DNA from: Hoeflea_A sp965228785
Lineage (GTDB): Bacteria > Pseudomonadota > Alphaproteobacteria > Rhizobiales > Rhizobiaceae
Direction: 5' to 3'
DNA length: 64,000 nucleotides
NCBI GenBank assembly: GCA_965228785.1
Contig: CBDDIF010000002.1
Span: 1,302,001 to 1,366,000, forward strand
Shown here one piece after another: positions 41,847 to 50,985 of this stretch. The translations under genes were made by a program, and so were the position numbers. Under the pieces are notes generated by a model, which saw only the letters and a program-made list of their open reading frames with translations, ran no database searches and had not been told where the DNA came from. Each line of letters opens with the position of its first letter. Position 1 is the stretch's first letter.

Positions 41847-44528
41847 TCACAGCTGTCGCTGCACCTGGACGAGGGATGCATCATCAGGCACCCGTTGGCG
41901 CGAGAAGCCAAGCTCCTTGGTCAGCTGCAGCATTGGCTCGTTATCCGCGAGTACGGTTCCTTCCATCATCGACAACCCGTGCGCGCGAGCGGCATCAATC
42001 AGTGCCATCATCAAACGGGTGCCGATGCCCTGGTTTTGACGCCGATCCGAAACCACAATGGCAAATTCACAACTCGTATCGTCCTGGTTGATGGTATAGC
42101 GGGCGACACCTTGTTGCACCGGTCGACCGTCTTCTTCGGTGAAGGCGACCAGGGCCATTTCCTGATCGTAGTCGATCTGGGTGAAGCGCGCCAGCAAGGT
42201 GGGCGTCAACTCACGCATCACATGCATGAAGCGGAACTGTTTGGCTTGGATCGACAGGTCCTTGACGAATTGGCGCTCGCTCTCTGCATCCTCCGGGCGA
42301 ATGGGCCTGATGATCAGTGATGTGCCGTCCTCAAGCGTGTCTCTTATCACAAGGTGTCGCGGATAGGGTCTGATGGCCAGATGATCGTGCCGCCCCTTGT
42401 CTGGTGGCGGACGGCTGGCACGGATGCGGGCATCCATGCAGATCACGCCATCGGGGCCGGCGAGCAGCGGATTGAGATCGATTTCCTCGATTTCGGGGAG
42501 CTCGGCGACCATCTCGGAGACCCGGATCAAGACCGCGATGACAGCATCTCTGTCTGCCGGCGGCTTGCCGCGAAAAGCGGCCAGCAATTTCGCAACTTTC
42601 GTGCGATCGATCAGCCTGTTGGCGAGCACCGCGTTGAGGGATGGCAAGGTGATGGCGCTGTCGCGCAGCACCTCCACCATGGTCCCGCCAGCGCCGAAGA
42701 GAATGGTTGGCCCGAACACGGCATCGCGGCTGGCGCCTATAACAAGCTCACGTCCGTGCTCCATCTGGATCATCGGCTCGACCGTAACGCCGTCGATGAC
42801 GACATCCGGAATGGCCGTTCTGGCGTTGGCAATGACCTCGGTCCAGGCGGCTGCCACACCCTCATCGTTGAGAATGTTCAGGCGCACGCCTCCAACGTCT
42901 GATTTGTGACTGATCTGCGGTGAATTGATCTTGATCGCGACCGGATAGCCGTGATCGCGCGCCCTGGATCTCGCGTCTTCAGGGCTTGTCGCCTCGAGCG
43001 TCGGATTCACCGGAATGTGAAAAGCTTCCAACACCGCCTTGGATTCAGCATCAGACAGCATCGATCGACCGTCATCCAATGCCTCTTGGATGATTGTCCG
43101 AGCCCGGTCGACGTCCGGTGCCTCGGCCTGCGTCGTCGGCCCGGGTGTTTGCAGAGCCAGTTGCCGGTTGCGCTCATGCCGCGCCAGGTATGAGAACGCT
43201 TCGACAGCGCGTTCGGGCGTATGAAAATCCGGTATGCCGCTAGCGCTCAGCAGGTGACGCGCATCGCTGACCGAGCTCTCACCCATCCAGCACGCAAGCA
43301 ACGGCTTGTCGTTTTTCGGTGGCACAGCAGCGATCACCGCCTTTGCGGCTGCCGTCGCATCAGTCATCGCCTGCGGGGTCAGCATCACCAAAACACCATC
43401 GAAGCCCGGATCTTCAAGGCATGTTGAAACAGCCGCTGCATAGGCCTCCGGTCGTGCATCGCCGAGAATGTCGACCGGATTGGCTTTGGACCAGTAAGGC
43501 GGCAGTGTCGCATCCAGCTTTTCCAGCGATTGCGGTGATGGCTGCGGCAGATCGAGATGAAGGTCGCCTGCCCGGTCGGCAGCGAGAACACCGGCGCCAC
43601 CGCCATTGGTGATAATGCCCAACCGGTTGCCACGGGCCCGGGTCGTCGATGACAGGATTTCAGCCGCTGCAAAGAGCTGTCCGAATGTATCGACACGCAC
43701 GGCACCAGCCCGTTCAAGGGCCGCGTCGAACACTTCGTCGGAGCCGATGAGCGCGCCTGTATGGGTGTGCGCCGCCTTGGCGCTTTGATTGTGACGCCCG
43801 GATTTGAGCACCAGGACCGGTTTGACCCGAGCCGCCAAGCGCAGCGAGCTGATGAAGGAACGCGCGCGCCGGATCCCTTCCACATAAAGCAGTATCGCCT
43901 TGGTCTTTGGGTCATCGGTCAGAAATTTGAGAACCTCACCAAAGCCGATATCGGTAGCATTGCCCAGCGAAACCAGGGTCGAGAAGCCGAGGTGATGCGG
44001 AGCTGCGTAGTCGGAAATGGCCGAGCAGAGAGCGCCGGATTGGGAAATGAGCGCGAGGCCACCCTGGGGGGTTTTCGACTTGAGAAAGGTCGCATCGAGG
44101 CCAAGCCAGGGGCGAACCAGCCCCACACAATTGGGGCCCATGAAACGAATGCCTGAATCAGCCGCCGCCTTTATCAACTCGGCTTCCATGGCCTTGCCGC
44201 CGCCATCACCTTCGCCGAACCCGGCCGAAAGCACTACAGCATTGTGGACGCCTGCGCGGCCACACTGCCGGAGGATCTCCGGCACGGTCGAGGCCGGCGA
44301 GGCGACAACTGCCAGATCGACCTGCTCCTCAACGGTCTCAAGAGACGCATGGCAGCGCCTGCCCGCCACTTCCCGGTATTTCGGATTGATCGGAATAACT
44401 GGCCCGGCAAAACCGCCGGCCAGGAGGTTGGCAAAGACCTTCGAGCCGACCGAATGACCGGATTCGCTGGCGGCAAATACGGCTATAGAACTGGGATTGA
44501 ACAGATGTTCGAGTTTGCTCGGTCCCAT
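41847..44528 (-). CDS. ADP-forming acyl-CoA synthetase fused to a GNAT acetyltransferase (Pat/ACD-like)
   Basis: An 893-residue fusion. The N-terminal CoA-binding and ligase domains (PSSIAVFAASESGHSVGSKVFANL; ISQSGALCSAI; a phospho-His region KAAHTHTGALIGSDEVFDAA) resemble ADP-forming acyl-CoA synthetases. An ATP-grasp domain (VAIKINSPQISHKSDVGGVRLN) lies at about 530-700. A GNAT domain ends the protein (IIRPIRPEDAESERQFVKDLS; RRQNQGIGTRLMMALID). The same order is seen in protein lysine acetyltransferases such as PatZ. The His is kept, so CoA ligase activity is possible. AGGAG precedes the ATG. Confidence 0.87.
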   Translation of the reverse strand: MGPSKLEHLFNPSSIAVFAASESGHSVGSKVFANLLAGGFAGPVIPINPKYREVAGRRCHASLETVEEQVDLAVVASPASTVPEILRQCGRAGVHNAVVLSAGFGEGDGGGKAMEAELIKAAADSGIRFMGPNCVGLVRPWLGLDATFLKSKTPQGGLALISQSGALCSAISDYAAPHHLGFSTLVSLGNATDIGFGEVLKFLTDDPKTKAILLYVEGIRRARSFISSLRLAARVKPVLVLKSGRHNQSAKAAHTHTGALIGSDEVFDAALERAGAVRVDTFGQLFAAAEILSSTTRARGNRLGIITNGGGAGVLAADRAGDLHLDLPQPSPQSLEKLDATLPPYWSKANPVDILGDARPEAYAAAVSTCLEDPGFDGVLVMLTPQAMTDATAAAKAVIAAVPPKNDKPLLACWMGESSVSDARHLLSASGIPDFHTPERAVEAFSYLARHERNRQLALQTPGPTTQAEAPDVDRARTIIQEALDDGRSMLSDAESKAVLEAFHIPVNPTLEATSPEDARSRARDHGYPVAIKINSPQISHKSDVGGVRLNILNDEGVAAAWTEVIANARTAIPDVVIDGVTVEPMIQMEHGRELVIGASRDAVFGPTILFGAGGTMVEVLRDSAITLPSLNAVLANRLIDRTKVAKLLAAFRGKPPADRDAVIAVLIRVSEMVAELPEIEEIDLNPLLAGPDGVICMDARIRASRPPPDKGRHDHLAIRPYPRHLVIRDTLEDGTSLIIRPIRPEDAESERQFVKDLSIQAKQFRFMHVMRELTPTLLARFTQIDYDQEMALVAFTEEDGRPVQQGVARYTINQDDTSCEFAIVVSDRRQNQGIGTRLMMALIDAARAHGLSMMEGTVLADNEPMLQLTKELGFSRQRVPDDASLVQVQRQL

Positions 44529-44631
44529 GCGAAACGCTCCTGATCCTGCTCACTCCCGCATGACGGTTACCATAAATCGCCATTGCGACGATTTGATCGC
44601 AATCAAAGGGAATTGAAGCAGTGCGCCAGCT

Positions 44632-45273
44632 TCAGGTTTTCGATGTAGGCAGACAGCCGTTCAGGACGACCTCGACAACGGTTTCCCGCGCTGCCTCGAA
44701 ATCGGCACCGCTCAATCGGCTTTTTCCGATTGTCACGGCCGTCACTTCGGCAAAGTCCGCATAAAACTGCGTTGTCGCCCACAGCATGATGAGGAAATGG
44801 TGTGGGTCGACAGGCACCATTTTTCCGGCGGCAATCCAGCCCTCGATCACCGCGGCATGCTCAAGGGATATTTCGCGCATGTGTCGCCGCTGGCGCCTCG
44901 TCAGAAACTGCCCGCCACGCAACATCTCGCTCGCAAAGAACCGAGATTCATCCACGTGCTTGCGCGAATAGTCGAGTTTTGCCCTGATATAGTCTGCGAG
45001 TGCATCGCGCGGTTCGCGATCGGCGGTGATGTGCTCAAGCGCCCGGTCCCAACCAGCCAGAAGGCTCTCGATCAGTGTCGTGTAGATCGCTTCTTTGGTG
45101 GAAAAGTAATAATAGACATTGGCTTTGGGGAGCCCGCTCAGCTCAGCGATCTCGGCGATCCGAGTCCCGTCAAACCCTTTGCGCGAAAACAGCTGCACCG
45201 CCGTCTTGAGGATCTTCTTTTCGTTGCGCGCCCGGATTCGCTCCTCCGAGCCCGACGCCTTTTGATCCAACAT
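44632..45273 (-). CDS. TetR-family regulator, RutR-like
   Basis: A 213-residue regulator. The helix-turn-helix is FDGTRIAEIAELSGLPKANVYYYFSTKEAIY. The C-terminal domain has VPVDPHHFLIMLWATTQFYADF, a pattern characteristic of RutR, the uracil/thymine-responsive regulator of pyrimidine use. The ATG at 45273 (AAGGAG upstream) gives the usual RutR length. It is divergent from a seven-gene operon, and two RutR-like sites lie between them. Residues that bind uracil were not checked one by one, so the ligand is a hypothesis. Confidence 0.85.
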   Translation of the reverse strand: MLDQKASGSEERIRARNEKKILKTAVQLFSRKGFDGTRIAEIAELSGLPKANVYYYFSTKEAIYTTLIESLLAGWDRALEHITADREPRDALADYIRAKLDYSRKHVDESRFFASEMLRGGQFLTRRQRRHMREISLEHAAVIEGWIAAGKMVPVDPHHFLIMLWATTQFYADFAEVTAVTIGKSRLSGADFEAARETVVEVVLNGCLPTSKT

Positions 45274-45409
45274 TCGCGAAAATTCTCCTTGTATCTGCGC
45301 AAGTTCAAGAGTCGCCCAACTCATCCTCGCGCCGCTTCAAACCCACTGATTTACATACACGTTTTGGCACAAGCATCCAAGTGTCCATTCGCACAATATC
45401 CACATTTCC

Positions 45410-45445
45410 TGACGATTTGGTCAAATTTTCTTGACGGTATGGTCA
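45410..45445. promoter_or_regulatory. Pair of RutR-like operator sites
   Basis: Two sites, TGACGATTTGGTCA (45410-45423) and TGACGGTATGGTCA (45432-45445), are each TGAC-N6-GTCA palindromes. Their centres are 22 bases apart, two helical turns, so two dimers could bind the same face. Read on the minus strand they match the RutR consensus TTGACCANNTGGTCAA at 12 of 14 defined positions each. They sit in the gap between the RutR-like gene and the divergent operon. Confidence 0.75.
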
Positions 45446-45485
45446 GGATTTGAAACAGTTATGTCAAGCAAGGGAGGCGCTTGGG

Positions 45486-46334
45486 ATGGCGATCACATTG
45501 GTCGACGCGCTATCGGAGATTCTATCGGACTGGCAACGCGACCTTCCCAGCGCCTGGCGCAACGCGATCGGCGATACTACGCTCGGCTTCAATGCCTGCG
45601 ACCCATCCCTAACCCTCGAACCCTGGGAACCGGTCTTTCCTGCCCGTCGTCAAAAAACCTTTCCCGGCGCGCCGGCGGGCGCTCATATTTTTCGCGCCTT
45701 TGACGCCATCGATCCCGATGAGGTCCGCTGCGTCATCCTGGGACAGGACCCCTACCCGGCCCCGGATTTTGCCACCGGAAGGGCCTTCGAATGCGGCAAT
45801 GTCGCCACCTGGCGAGAACTCGACAAGATGTTCTCCAAAAGCGTCCGCGCCTTCATGCAGCAGATCTGTGCGGCGCGTACCGGCAATGAAGCGTATGCCC
45901 GTTCCTTCGAAGATTGGCCGGCGCTTTTGTCCGACATCGAGGCGGAACACATCGATCTGGAGGCACCCGACGCTCTCGCCGATCGCTGGGTAAGGAGCGG
46001 CGTTTTGCTCCTCAACTCGTCACTCACATTGTCGCGCTTTCGTGTGGAGCCGGATCCGCACCAGTCAAACGGCCATCTCCCCGTGTGGCAACCGCTGATG
46101 AAGAGGGTCCTGGAATACCTCGCCACCTCGGAGCGGCCGGTCGTTTTCATGGCCTTCGGCGACGCGGCAGCGGATTGCCTCCTAGCCGCGGGCCTTGGCG
46201 ACCCTCAACCGCCGTTATTTGCCATCCACCGCCCCCATCCGGCTGCGGCAGACGCGTTTCTTGCCGCAGAAAACCCGTTTCAAGCCTGTAACCGCTTTCT
46301 CACCGCCAGCGGTGCCCAACCGATCTCATGGTGA
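45486..46334 (+). CDS. Uracil-DNA-glycosylase-superfamily protein with altered motifs
   Basis: A 282-residue protein of the UNG fold. The active-site loop is CVILGQDPYP with Asp88 and Tyr90 (Gly86-Pro91), where classic UNG has GQDPYH. The Phe of GRAFECG, the base-specific Asn177 in LLLNSSLTLS, and the end HRPHPAA (His248, His251) with PISW align with UNG's stacking Phe, Asn, HPSPLS loop and PI-D-W tail. There is an extra insert between residues 110 and 165. GGGAGG lies 10 bases before the ATG. It is the first gene of a catabolic/transport operon, an odd place for DNA repair. Confidence 0.72.
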   Translation: MAITLVDALSEILSDWQRDLPSAWRNAIGDTTLGFNACDPSLTLEPWEPVFPARRQKTFPGAPAGAHIFRAFDAIDPDEVRCVILGQDPYPAPDFATGRAFECGNVATWRELDKMFSKSVRAFMQQICAARTGNEAYARSFEDWPALLSDIEAEHIDLEAPDALADRWVRSGVLLLNSSLTLSRFRVEPDPHQSNGHLPVWQPLMKRVLEYLATSERPVVFMAFGDAAADCLLAAGLGDPQPPLFAIHRPHPAAADAFLAAENPFQACNRFLTASGAQPISW

Positions 46335-46338
46335 CGTT

Positions 46339-47967
46339 ATGAGCAACATCAGGAGCTATGATTACATCATCGTCGGTGCGGGTTCGGCAGGCTGTGTGAT
46401 AGCCAACCGCCTGTCCGCCGATCCGGACCGCACAGTGTTGGTGCTGGAGGCCGGTGGCAAGGACCGCAATCCGTTGTTTCGCCTCCCCATGCTGATGGGC
46501 AAGCTGTTCCAGTCCGGCATCTATAACTGGCACTATCACACCGAACCCGAGCCTTATCTGAATGGTCGATCATTGTACTGGCCGCGCGGCAAGGTGCTCG
46601 GCGGCTCCTCCACCATCAACGGCATGATCTACGTGCGTGGGAACCGTCGGGACTACGATCGCTGGTCGCAGCTTGGCCTGCCCGGCTGGTCCTATGAGGA
46701 AGTTCTGCCGGCCTTCCGCCGCTCCGAGGGGCACATTCAGCGCGACGGCGAATACCACAACAGCGAAGGCGAACTGACCGTCTGCCGGGCTCGGGGCCAA
46801 AACCTGTTGCACGAGGCATTCATCGGCGCCGGCACCGAAGCCGGGCATGCGCGCAACGATGATTTCAACGGCGCCGAGCAGGACGGATTCGGCCGTTTCG
46901 ATTTCACGATCCGCAACGGCATACGCTGGTCGACATCCTCCGCCTTCCTGAAGCCGGTCCTCGACCGGTCCAATCTGACGGTCGAAACAGGCGCGCTGAC
47001 GCAACGGATCATTGTCGAGAACGGCCGCGCGACCGGCGTCGAGGTCACCCTCGGCGGCGAAACCCAGCGCATCCAGGCAACACGCGAAGTGATCGTTTGC
47101 GCCGGCACCGTCAACTCGCCGCAGTTGCTCCTGCTTTCCGGGATCGGACCGGCAGACGAGATGGCCGAGCACGGCATCGAGACGGTGCATGATCTGCCCG
47201 GTGTCGGCAAGAACCTGCAGGACCATGTCGATTGCGTCATGTCCTGGGAGTGCACGAAACCCGTGACGCTCTATGGTGATCTTCGCGCCGACAAACTTGC
47301 CTGGTCCCTTGTGACGGGAATGCTGTTCGGCAGCGGCATCGTCACCACGTTCCCCTACGAAGCAGGCGCGTTCATTCGCTCCCACGAGGGGCTTGCAGCA
47401 CCGGATATCCAGCTGCACTTCATGCCGGCAATGGAAAAGACGGCCAATCTGCACCTGCCAAATCCATTCCGCAAAAAACCGCCAACGGAAGCCAATCACG
47501 GCTTCACGCTCCGCGTCGGACCGGTCAATCCGGAAAGCCGCGGCGAGATACGCCTGCGCTCGGCCAATCCTGCCGATCCTCCGCGCATATCCGCCAACTA
47601 TCTGCAATCGGATTTCGACCTGCGCACCATGATTTCCGGCATCCGCATGACCCGCGAGGTGATCGCCCAAAAGTCCTTTGACCAATATCGCGGCAAGGAG
47701 CTAGCGCCCGGTCCGGAGGTCGAAAGTGACGAAGAGATGATCCAGTGGCTGCGCGCCACGGCCATGACAACCTTCCACCCGGTCGGCACATGCAAGATGG
47801 GCACCGATCCGCAGGCAGTCGTCGACGCACGGCTTTGCGTTCACGGGATCGAGGGGCTTCGGGTCGCAGACGCCTCGATCATGCCAATCATTTCCAGCGG
47901 CAACACCAACGCGCCGGCCATCATGATCGGCGAGCGCGCGGCCGAATTCATTCTTTCGGAGGCATGA
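46339..47967 (+). CDS. GMC-family FAD oxidoreductase (choline dehydrogenase-like)
   Basis: A 542-residue flavoprotein. The FAD loop is DYIIVGAGSAGCVIANRLS with VLVLEAGG. The family signatures are WPRGKVLGGSSTINGMIYVRG and the second one GTVNSPQLLLLSGIGP. The catalytic His region is TTFHPVGTCKMG. It oxidises an alcohol to an aldehyde or acid. Upstream in-frame codons belong to the previous gene; the ATG at 46339 is 4 bases after its stop. Context with a nucleoside-like importer suggests a sugar alcohol or base-linked alcohol as substrate, but choline-like alcohols are equally possible. Confidence 0.9.
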   Translation: MSNIRSYDYIIVGAGSAGCVIANRLSADPDRTVLVLEAGGKDRNPLFRLPMLMGKLFQSGIYNWHYHTEPEPYLNGRSLYWPRGKVLGGSSTINGMIYVRGNRRDYDRWSQLGLPGWSYEEVLPAFRRSEGHIQRDGEYHNSEGELTVCRARGQNLLHEAFIGAGTEAGHARNDDFNGAEQDGFGRFDFTIRNGIRWSTSSAFLKPVLDRSNLTVETGALTQRIIVENGRATGVEVTLGGETQRIQATREVIVCAGTVNSPQLLLLSGIGPADEMAEHGIETVHDLPGVGKNLQDHVDCVMSWECTKPVTLYGDLRADKLAWSLVTGMLFGSGIVTTFPYEAGAFIRSHEGLAAPDIQLHFMPAMEKTANLHLPNPFRKKPPTEANHGFTLRVGPVNPESRGEIRLRSANPADPPRISANYLQSDFDLRTMISGIRMTREVIAQKSFDQYRGKELAPGPEVESDEEMIQWLRATAMTTFHPVGTCKMGTDPQAVVDARLCVHGIEGLRVADASIMPIISSGNTNAPAIMIGERAAEFILSEA

Positions 47968-47971
47968 AGCG

Positions 47972-48295
47972 ATGATCGTTGAACACCGAACTTACACTTT
48001 CCGACCCGGATCGGTCGATGGTTGGATGGAGAAATACGAGACCCAGGGGCTTCCCATCCAGAAGCGCCACCTTAACCGGTTCCTCGGCCTTTATGTCAGT
48101 GAAATCGGGCTGCTGCACACCACCGTTCTGATGTGGGGCTATGACAGCCTGGCCGATCGCGAAGCGCGGAGGGCAGCCATGTATGCTGACCCGGAATGGC
48201 AGACGTTCATCTCGGAGGTCTGGAAGCTCGACGCCATCCAGAAACAGGATGTGATGATCATGAACCCAGCACCGTTTTCGCCGGACGTTCTTTGA
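47972..48295 (+). CDS. NIPSNAP-family protein
   Basis: A 107-residue ferredoxin-like domain with IVEHRTYTFRPGSVDGWMEKYE, LGLYVSEIGLLHTTVLMWGYDSLADREARRAAM and EWQTFISEVWKL, the typical NIPSNAP layout. These small proteins are often found beside oxidoreductases and may act as stress or degradation accessory enzymes. GGAGG lies before the ATG, 4 bases after the GMC gene. Confidence 0.85.
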   Translation: MIVEHRTYTFRPGSVDGWMEKYETQGLPIQKRHLNRFLGLYVSEIGLLHTTVLMWGYDSLADREARRAAMYADPEWQTFISEVWKLDAIQKQDVMIMNPAPFSPDVL

Positions 48296-48344
48296 CGCGA
48301 AAAATCGATACTCAACAGGGATCTTCAACTGAAGGAGCAGAAAC

Positions 48345-49403
48345 ATGAAACAGAACACGACATCGATTGCCGGTCTGCTACGCCGGCGCACGCTGCTCAA
48401 AGCCACGGCCGGAGTGGCGGCCCTGGGTTTGACCGACGCCCTGCTGGCTCCCAATGCGCTGGCAGCCGGTGGAATGGTCGCTCTGGTGCATACCCAGGCT
48501 GCTGGCGACAACGGTCCGGTCGATTCCATGATTGCCAAGCTAAAACAGCTGGCTGCAGAAAAGGATGTGCCATACCGCGCAATCTATGCCCAGGATCCGG
48601 CAACCTATGAGACCATCTTCCGGACCCTCGGCGATGCCGGCGCAGCCGTCGTCATCAGCACGTTCAATGAAGTGACCGAACCACTCAAGGCCACGGCTCC
48701 GGATTACCCGGACACCCGGTTCATCCAACTGTTCGGTGACGCGGTGGAGCCGCCAATCGCCAATCTGGTGACAGTCTCCTATGACTACTATCTCGGCTGC
48801 TACCTTTCGGGGATCTTCGCCGCTGGTGTCAGCAAAACCGGCAAACTCGGCTTCATCGGCGGTATTTCGATCCCGCCCATCAACGCCGATTTCAATGCCT
48901 TCAAGGCCGGCGCTCAATCGGTGCGTCCCGATATCACCGCAACAGCGGCATTTGCCGGATCTTTCCAGGATCCCGCCAAGGGACAGGAAATCGCGACCCA
49001 GATGTTCAGCGACGGCATCGACTACATCCAGACCGATGCCGCGGCGACAGACGCCGGTATCATCGCCGCTGCCAATGAAGAGGAAGGACGACTGGTCAGC
49101 GCTCTCGATCCGGCGCAGTTCCCCTTGGGCCCGAAATCACTGATCGCAATTGTCGGGCTCGACTTTGGAACATCGTTGTACAATGAAGCCAGCAAAGCGA
49201 TGGGCTCCGACTGGTCTGGAGGAACCCACGTCAACACCGGTCTCGGCACCGGAGTGATCGACTTCATGCGGTCGCCTGAATTCGAGAAACAGGGCCCTGC
49301 CGACATCAACACAAGGGCGACAGAAATCTGGCCAGACATCGAAAAAGCCAAGATCTCGATCATGGACAAGTTGATCACCGTTCCATTCAACACCGAGCTG
49401 TGA
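48345..49403 (+). CDS. BMP-family ABC transporter substrate-binding protein
   Basis: A 352-residue periplasmic binding protein of the basic membrane protein (Med/BMP) family, whose members bind nucleosides or related purines and pyrimidines. It has a Tat-type leader (LRRRTLLKATAGVAALGL). Core features include AVVISTFNEVT, FIQLFGD, YYLGCYLSGIFAAGVSKTGKLGFIGG and DYIQTDAAATDAGIIAAA. AAGGAG precedes the ATG. It starts the transport part of the RutR-like-controlled operon, consistent with uptake of a pyrimidine-like compound. Confidence 0.9.
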   Translation: MKQNTTSIAGLLRRRTLLKATAGVAALGLTDALLAPNALAAGGMVALVHTQAAGDNGPVDSMIAKLKQLAAEKDVPYRAIYAQDPATYETIFRTLGDAGAAVVISTFNEVTEPLKATAPDYPDTRFIQLFGDAVEPPIANLVTVSYDYYLGCYLSGIFAAGVSKTGKLGFIGGISIPPINADFNAFKAGAQSVRPDITATAAFAGSFQDPAKGQEIATQMFSDGIDYIQTDAAATDAGIIAAANEEEGRLVSALDPAQFPLGPKSLIAIVGLDFGTSLYNEASKAMGSDWSGGTHVNTGLGTGVIDFMRSPEFEKQGPADINTRATEIWPDIEKAKISIMDKLITVPFNTEL

Positions 49404-49425
49404 GCTCAGACCTCGTAGCCGACTG

Positions 49426-50985
49426 ATGAATCTACCGGAACAAGCAGCTCTGGAGTGCCACGATATCAGCGTCCGATTTGGTGACGTCGTGGCACTCTCC
49501 GACGTCAGTGTCTCCTTCGAACGCGGACGAATTCACGCAGTTGTCGGCCAGAACGGGGCCGGCAAGACGACCTTTGCCCGGGTTGTCGCAGGTCTACTGG
49601 GACCGGATACAGGCCGTGTCACGATCGGCGGTGCCGCGATCTCTTCCGGAAGCGTCAATGAGGCACGGGATGCCGGCGTCGAACTTGTTCACCAGAGTTT
49701 CGCCCTGCCCCCGTCCTTCACCGTTGCCGAAGCGATGCAGTTTGGCTGTGAAGAGGCCGGCCTGTTCTCGCGCCGCCGGCTGGAAGCTCGCTGGCAACCG
49801 CACCTGGACGCACTAGGCGTGCGCGTTGACGCGGGCAAGAGGATTCGCGACTTGCCCGTCGAAACGCTACAGGGCGTCGAAATCGCCCGCGCCCTTGTGA
49901 GGGATGCCCGTCTTCTGATCCTCGACGAACCGACGGCCGTGCTCTCCCCGGAGGGCACACAAAAACTCTTCGAGCGGGTCCGCCGGCTCAAGGAGTTGGG
50001 CGTCACCGTCGTGCTTATCCTGCACAAGATCCGCGAGGTCCTCGCGGTGGCCGACACGGTCACCGTCCTGCACGGAGGACACCTGGTGGATGGACCAATC
50101 GATACCACCAAGATCAAGGCAGACCGGATTGCCGAGTTGATCATCGGTGAGGCCGATAGCTCCCTGGACGTCAACGACAAAGCAGCACTGACCGGTGCGG
50201 CCGTTCCGCACGCCGCGGTCCACGCGGAACATCATGAAGCAACCGCGCCGATACTGGAATTGCAGTCACTGTCGACTGTTCCCGACGGCGATGGTCCGCC
50301 GCTGGACGGGATCGACCTTAAAATCGCGCCAGGCGAAATCGTCGGCGTTGCCGGCGTGGAGGGCAACGGGCAGCGCACGCTGGTACGCGCCCTTTCAGCG
50401 CTTGCTTCCACCGCGGAAGGCAACATCACCGTCGACGGTTCCGTCATGACGGAAGCGCCATTGGTTGAACGCCGCGCCGGCGGCCTGCGCATCATCCCGT
50501 TCGAACGCAACGTGGAGGGCCTGAGCCTGACCAGCCCGTTGTGGGAAAACTGGTCCGCAAGAGAATTGCTGCAAAAACCGTTGCTTGCGTCCGTTCGTCC
50601 GTCCGAGCTCCGAAAGCGCTGCGATGTTGCCCTGCGCGCCTGGGATGTTCGCTACGCCGATGTCGGACAGAACGCCGGGGCATTGTCTGGCGGCAACGCC
50701 CAGAAAGTCATCCTGTCACGCGAGATGGACGAAGACGCGAAACTGATCATCGCCGCTCAGCCGACTCGCGGACTGGATATCGGTGCAACCGCCTTCGTGT
50801 GGGACTCGCTGCGCAGCAAGCGCGCTGCCGGCAGTGGCATCCTGCTGATATCGTCGGACCTGGATGAACTGATGGACATTTGCGACCGCATTGTCGTCAT
50901 GCTGTCCGGCAGGTTCGTTGCGACGTTCGAGGCACCCTTCGACATCGCTCCCATCGGTGCTGCGATGACCGGAGTGACGCAATGA
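49426..50985 (+). CDS. Nucleoside-type ABC transporter ATP-binding protein (two domains)
   Basis: A 519-residue tandem ATPase as in nucleoside and sugar importers. The first domain has Walker A GQNGAGKTTFARVVAGL and Walker B LLILDEPTAVL. The second has the usual weakened Walker A (GVEGNGQRTLVRAL) and the signature ALSGGNAQKVILSREM. It is coupled to the next permease by a four-base overlap. Works with the BMP-type binding protein and two permeases. Confidence 0.92.
   Translation: MNLPEQAALECHDISVRFGDVVALSDVSVSFERGRIHAVVGQNGAGKTTFARVVAGLLGPDTGRVTIGGAAISSGSVNEARDAGVELVHQSFALPPSFTVAEAMQFGCEEAGLFSRRRLEARWQPHLDALGVRVDAGKRIRDLPVETLQGVEIARALVRDARLLILDEPTAVLSPEGTQKLFERVRRLKELGVTVVLILHKIREVLAVADTVTVLHGGHLVDGPIDTTKIKADRIAELIIGEADSSLDVNDKAALTGAAVPHAAVHAEHHEATAPILELQSLSTVPDGDGPPLDGIDLKIAPGEIVGVAGVEGNGQRTLVRALSALASTAEGNITVDGSVMTEAPLVERRAGGLRIIPFERNVEGLSLTSPLWENWSARELLQKPLLASVRPSELRKRCDVALRAWDVRYADVGQNAGALSGGNAQKVILSREMDEDAKLIIAAQPTRGLDIGATAFVWDSLRSKRAAGSGILLISSDLDELMDICDRIVVMLSGRFVATFEAPFDIAPIGAAMTGVTQ

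Noticed and set aside
50320..50420. Degenerate Walker A in the second half of the nucleoside-type ATPase as a sign of inactivation
   Set aside because: Weakened second sites are normal for tandem ATPases of this type.
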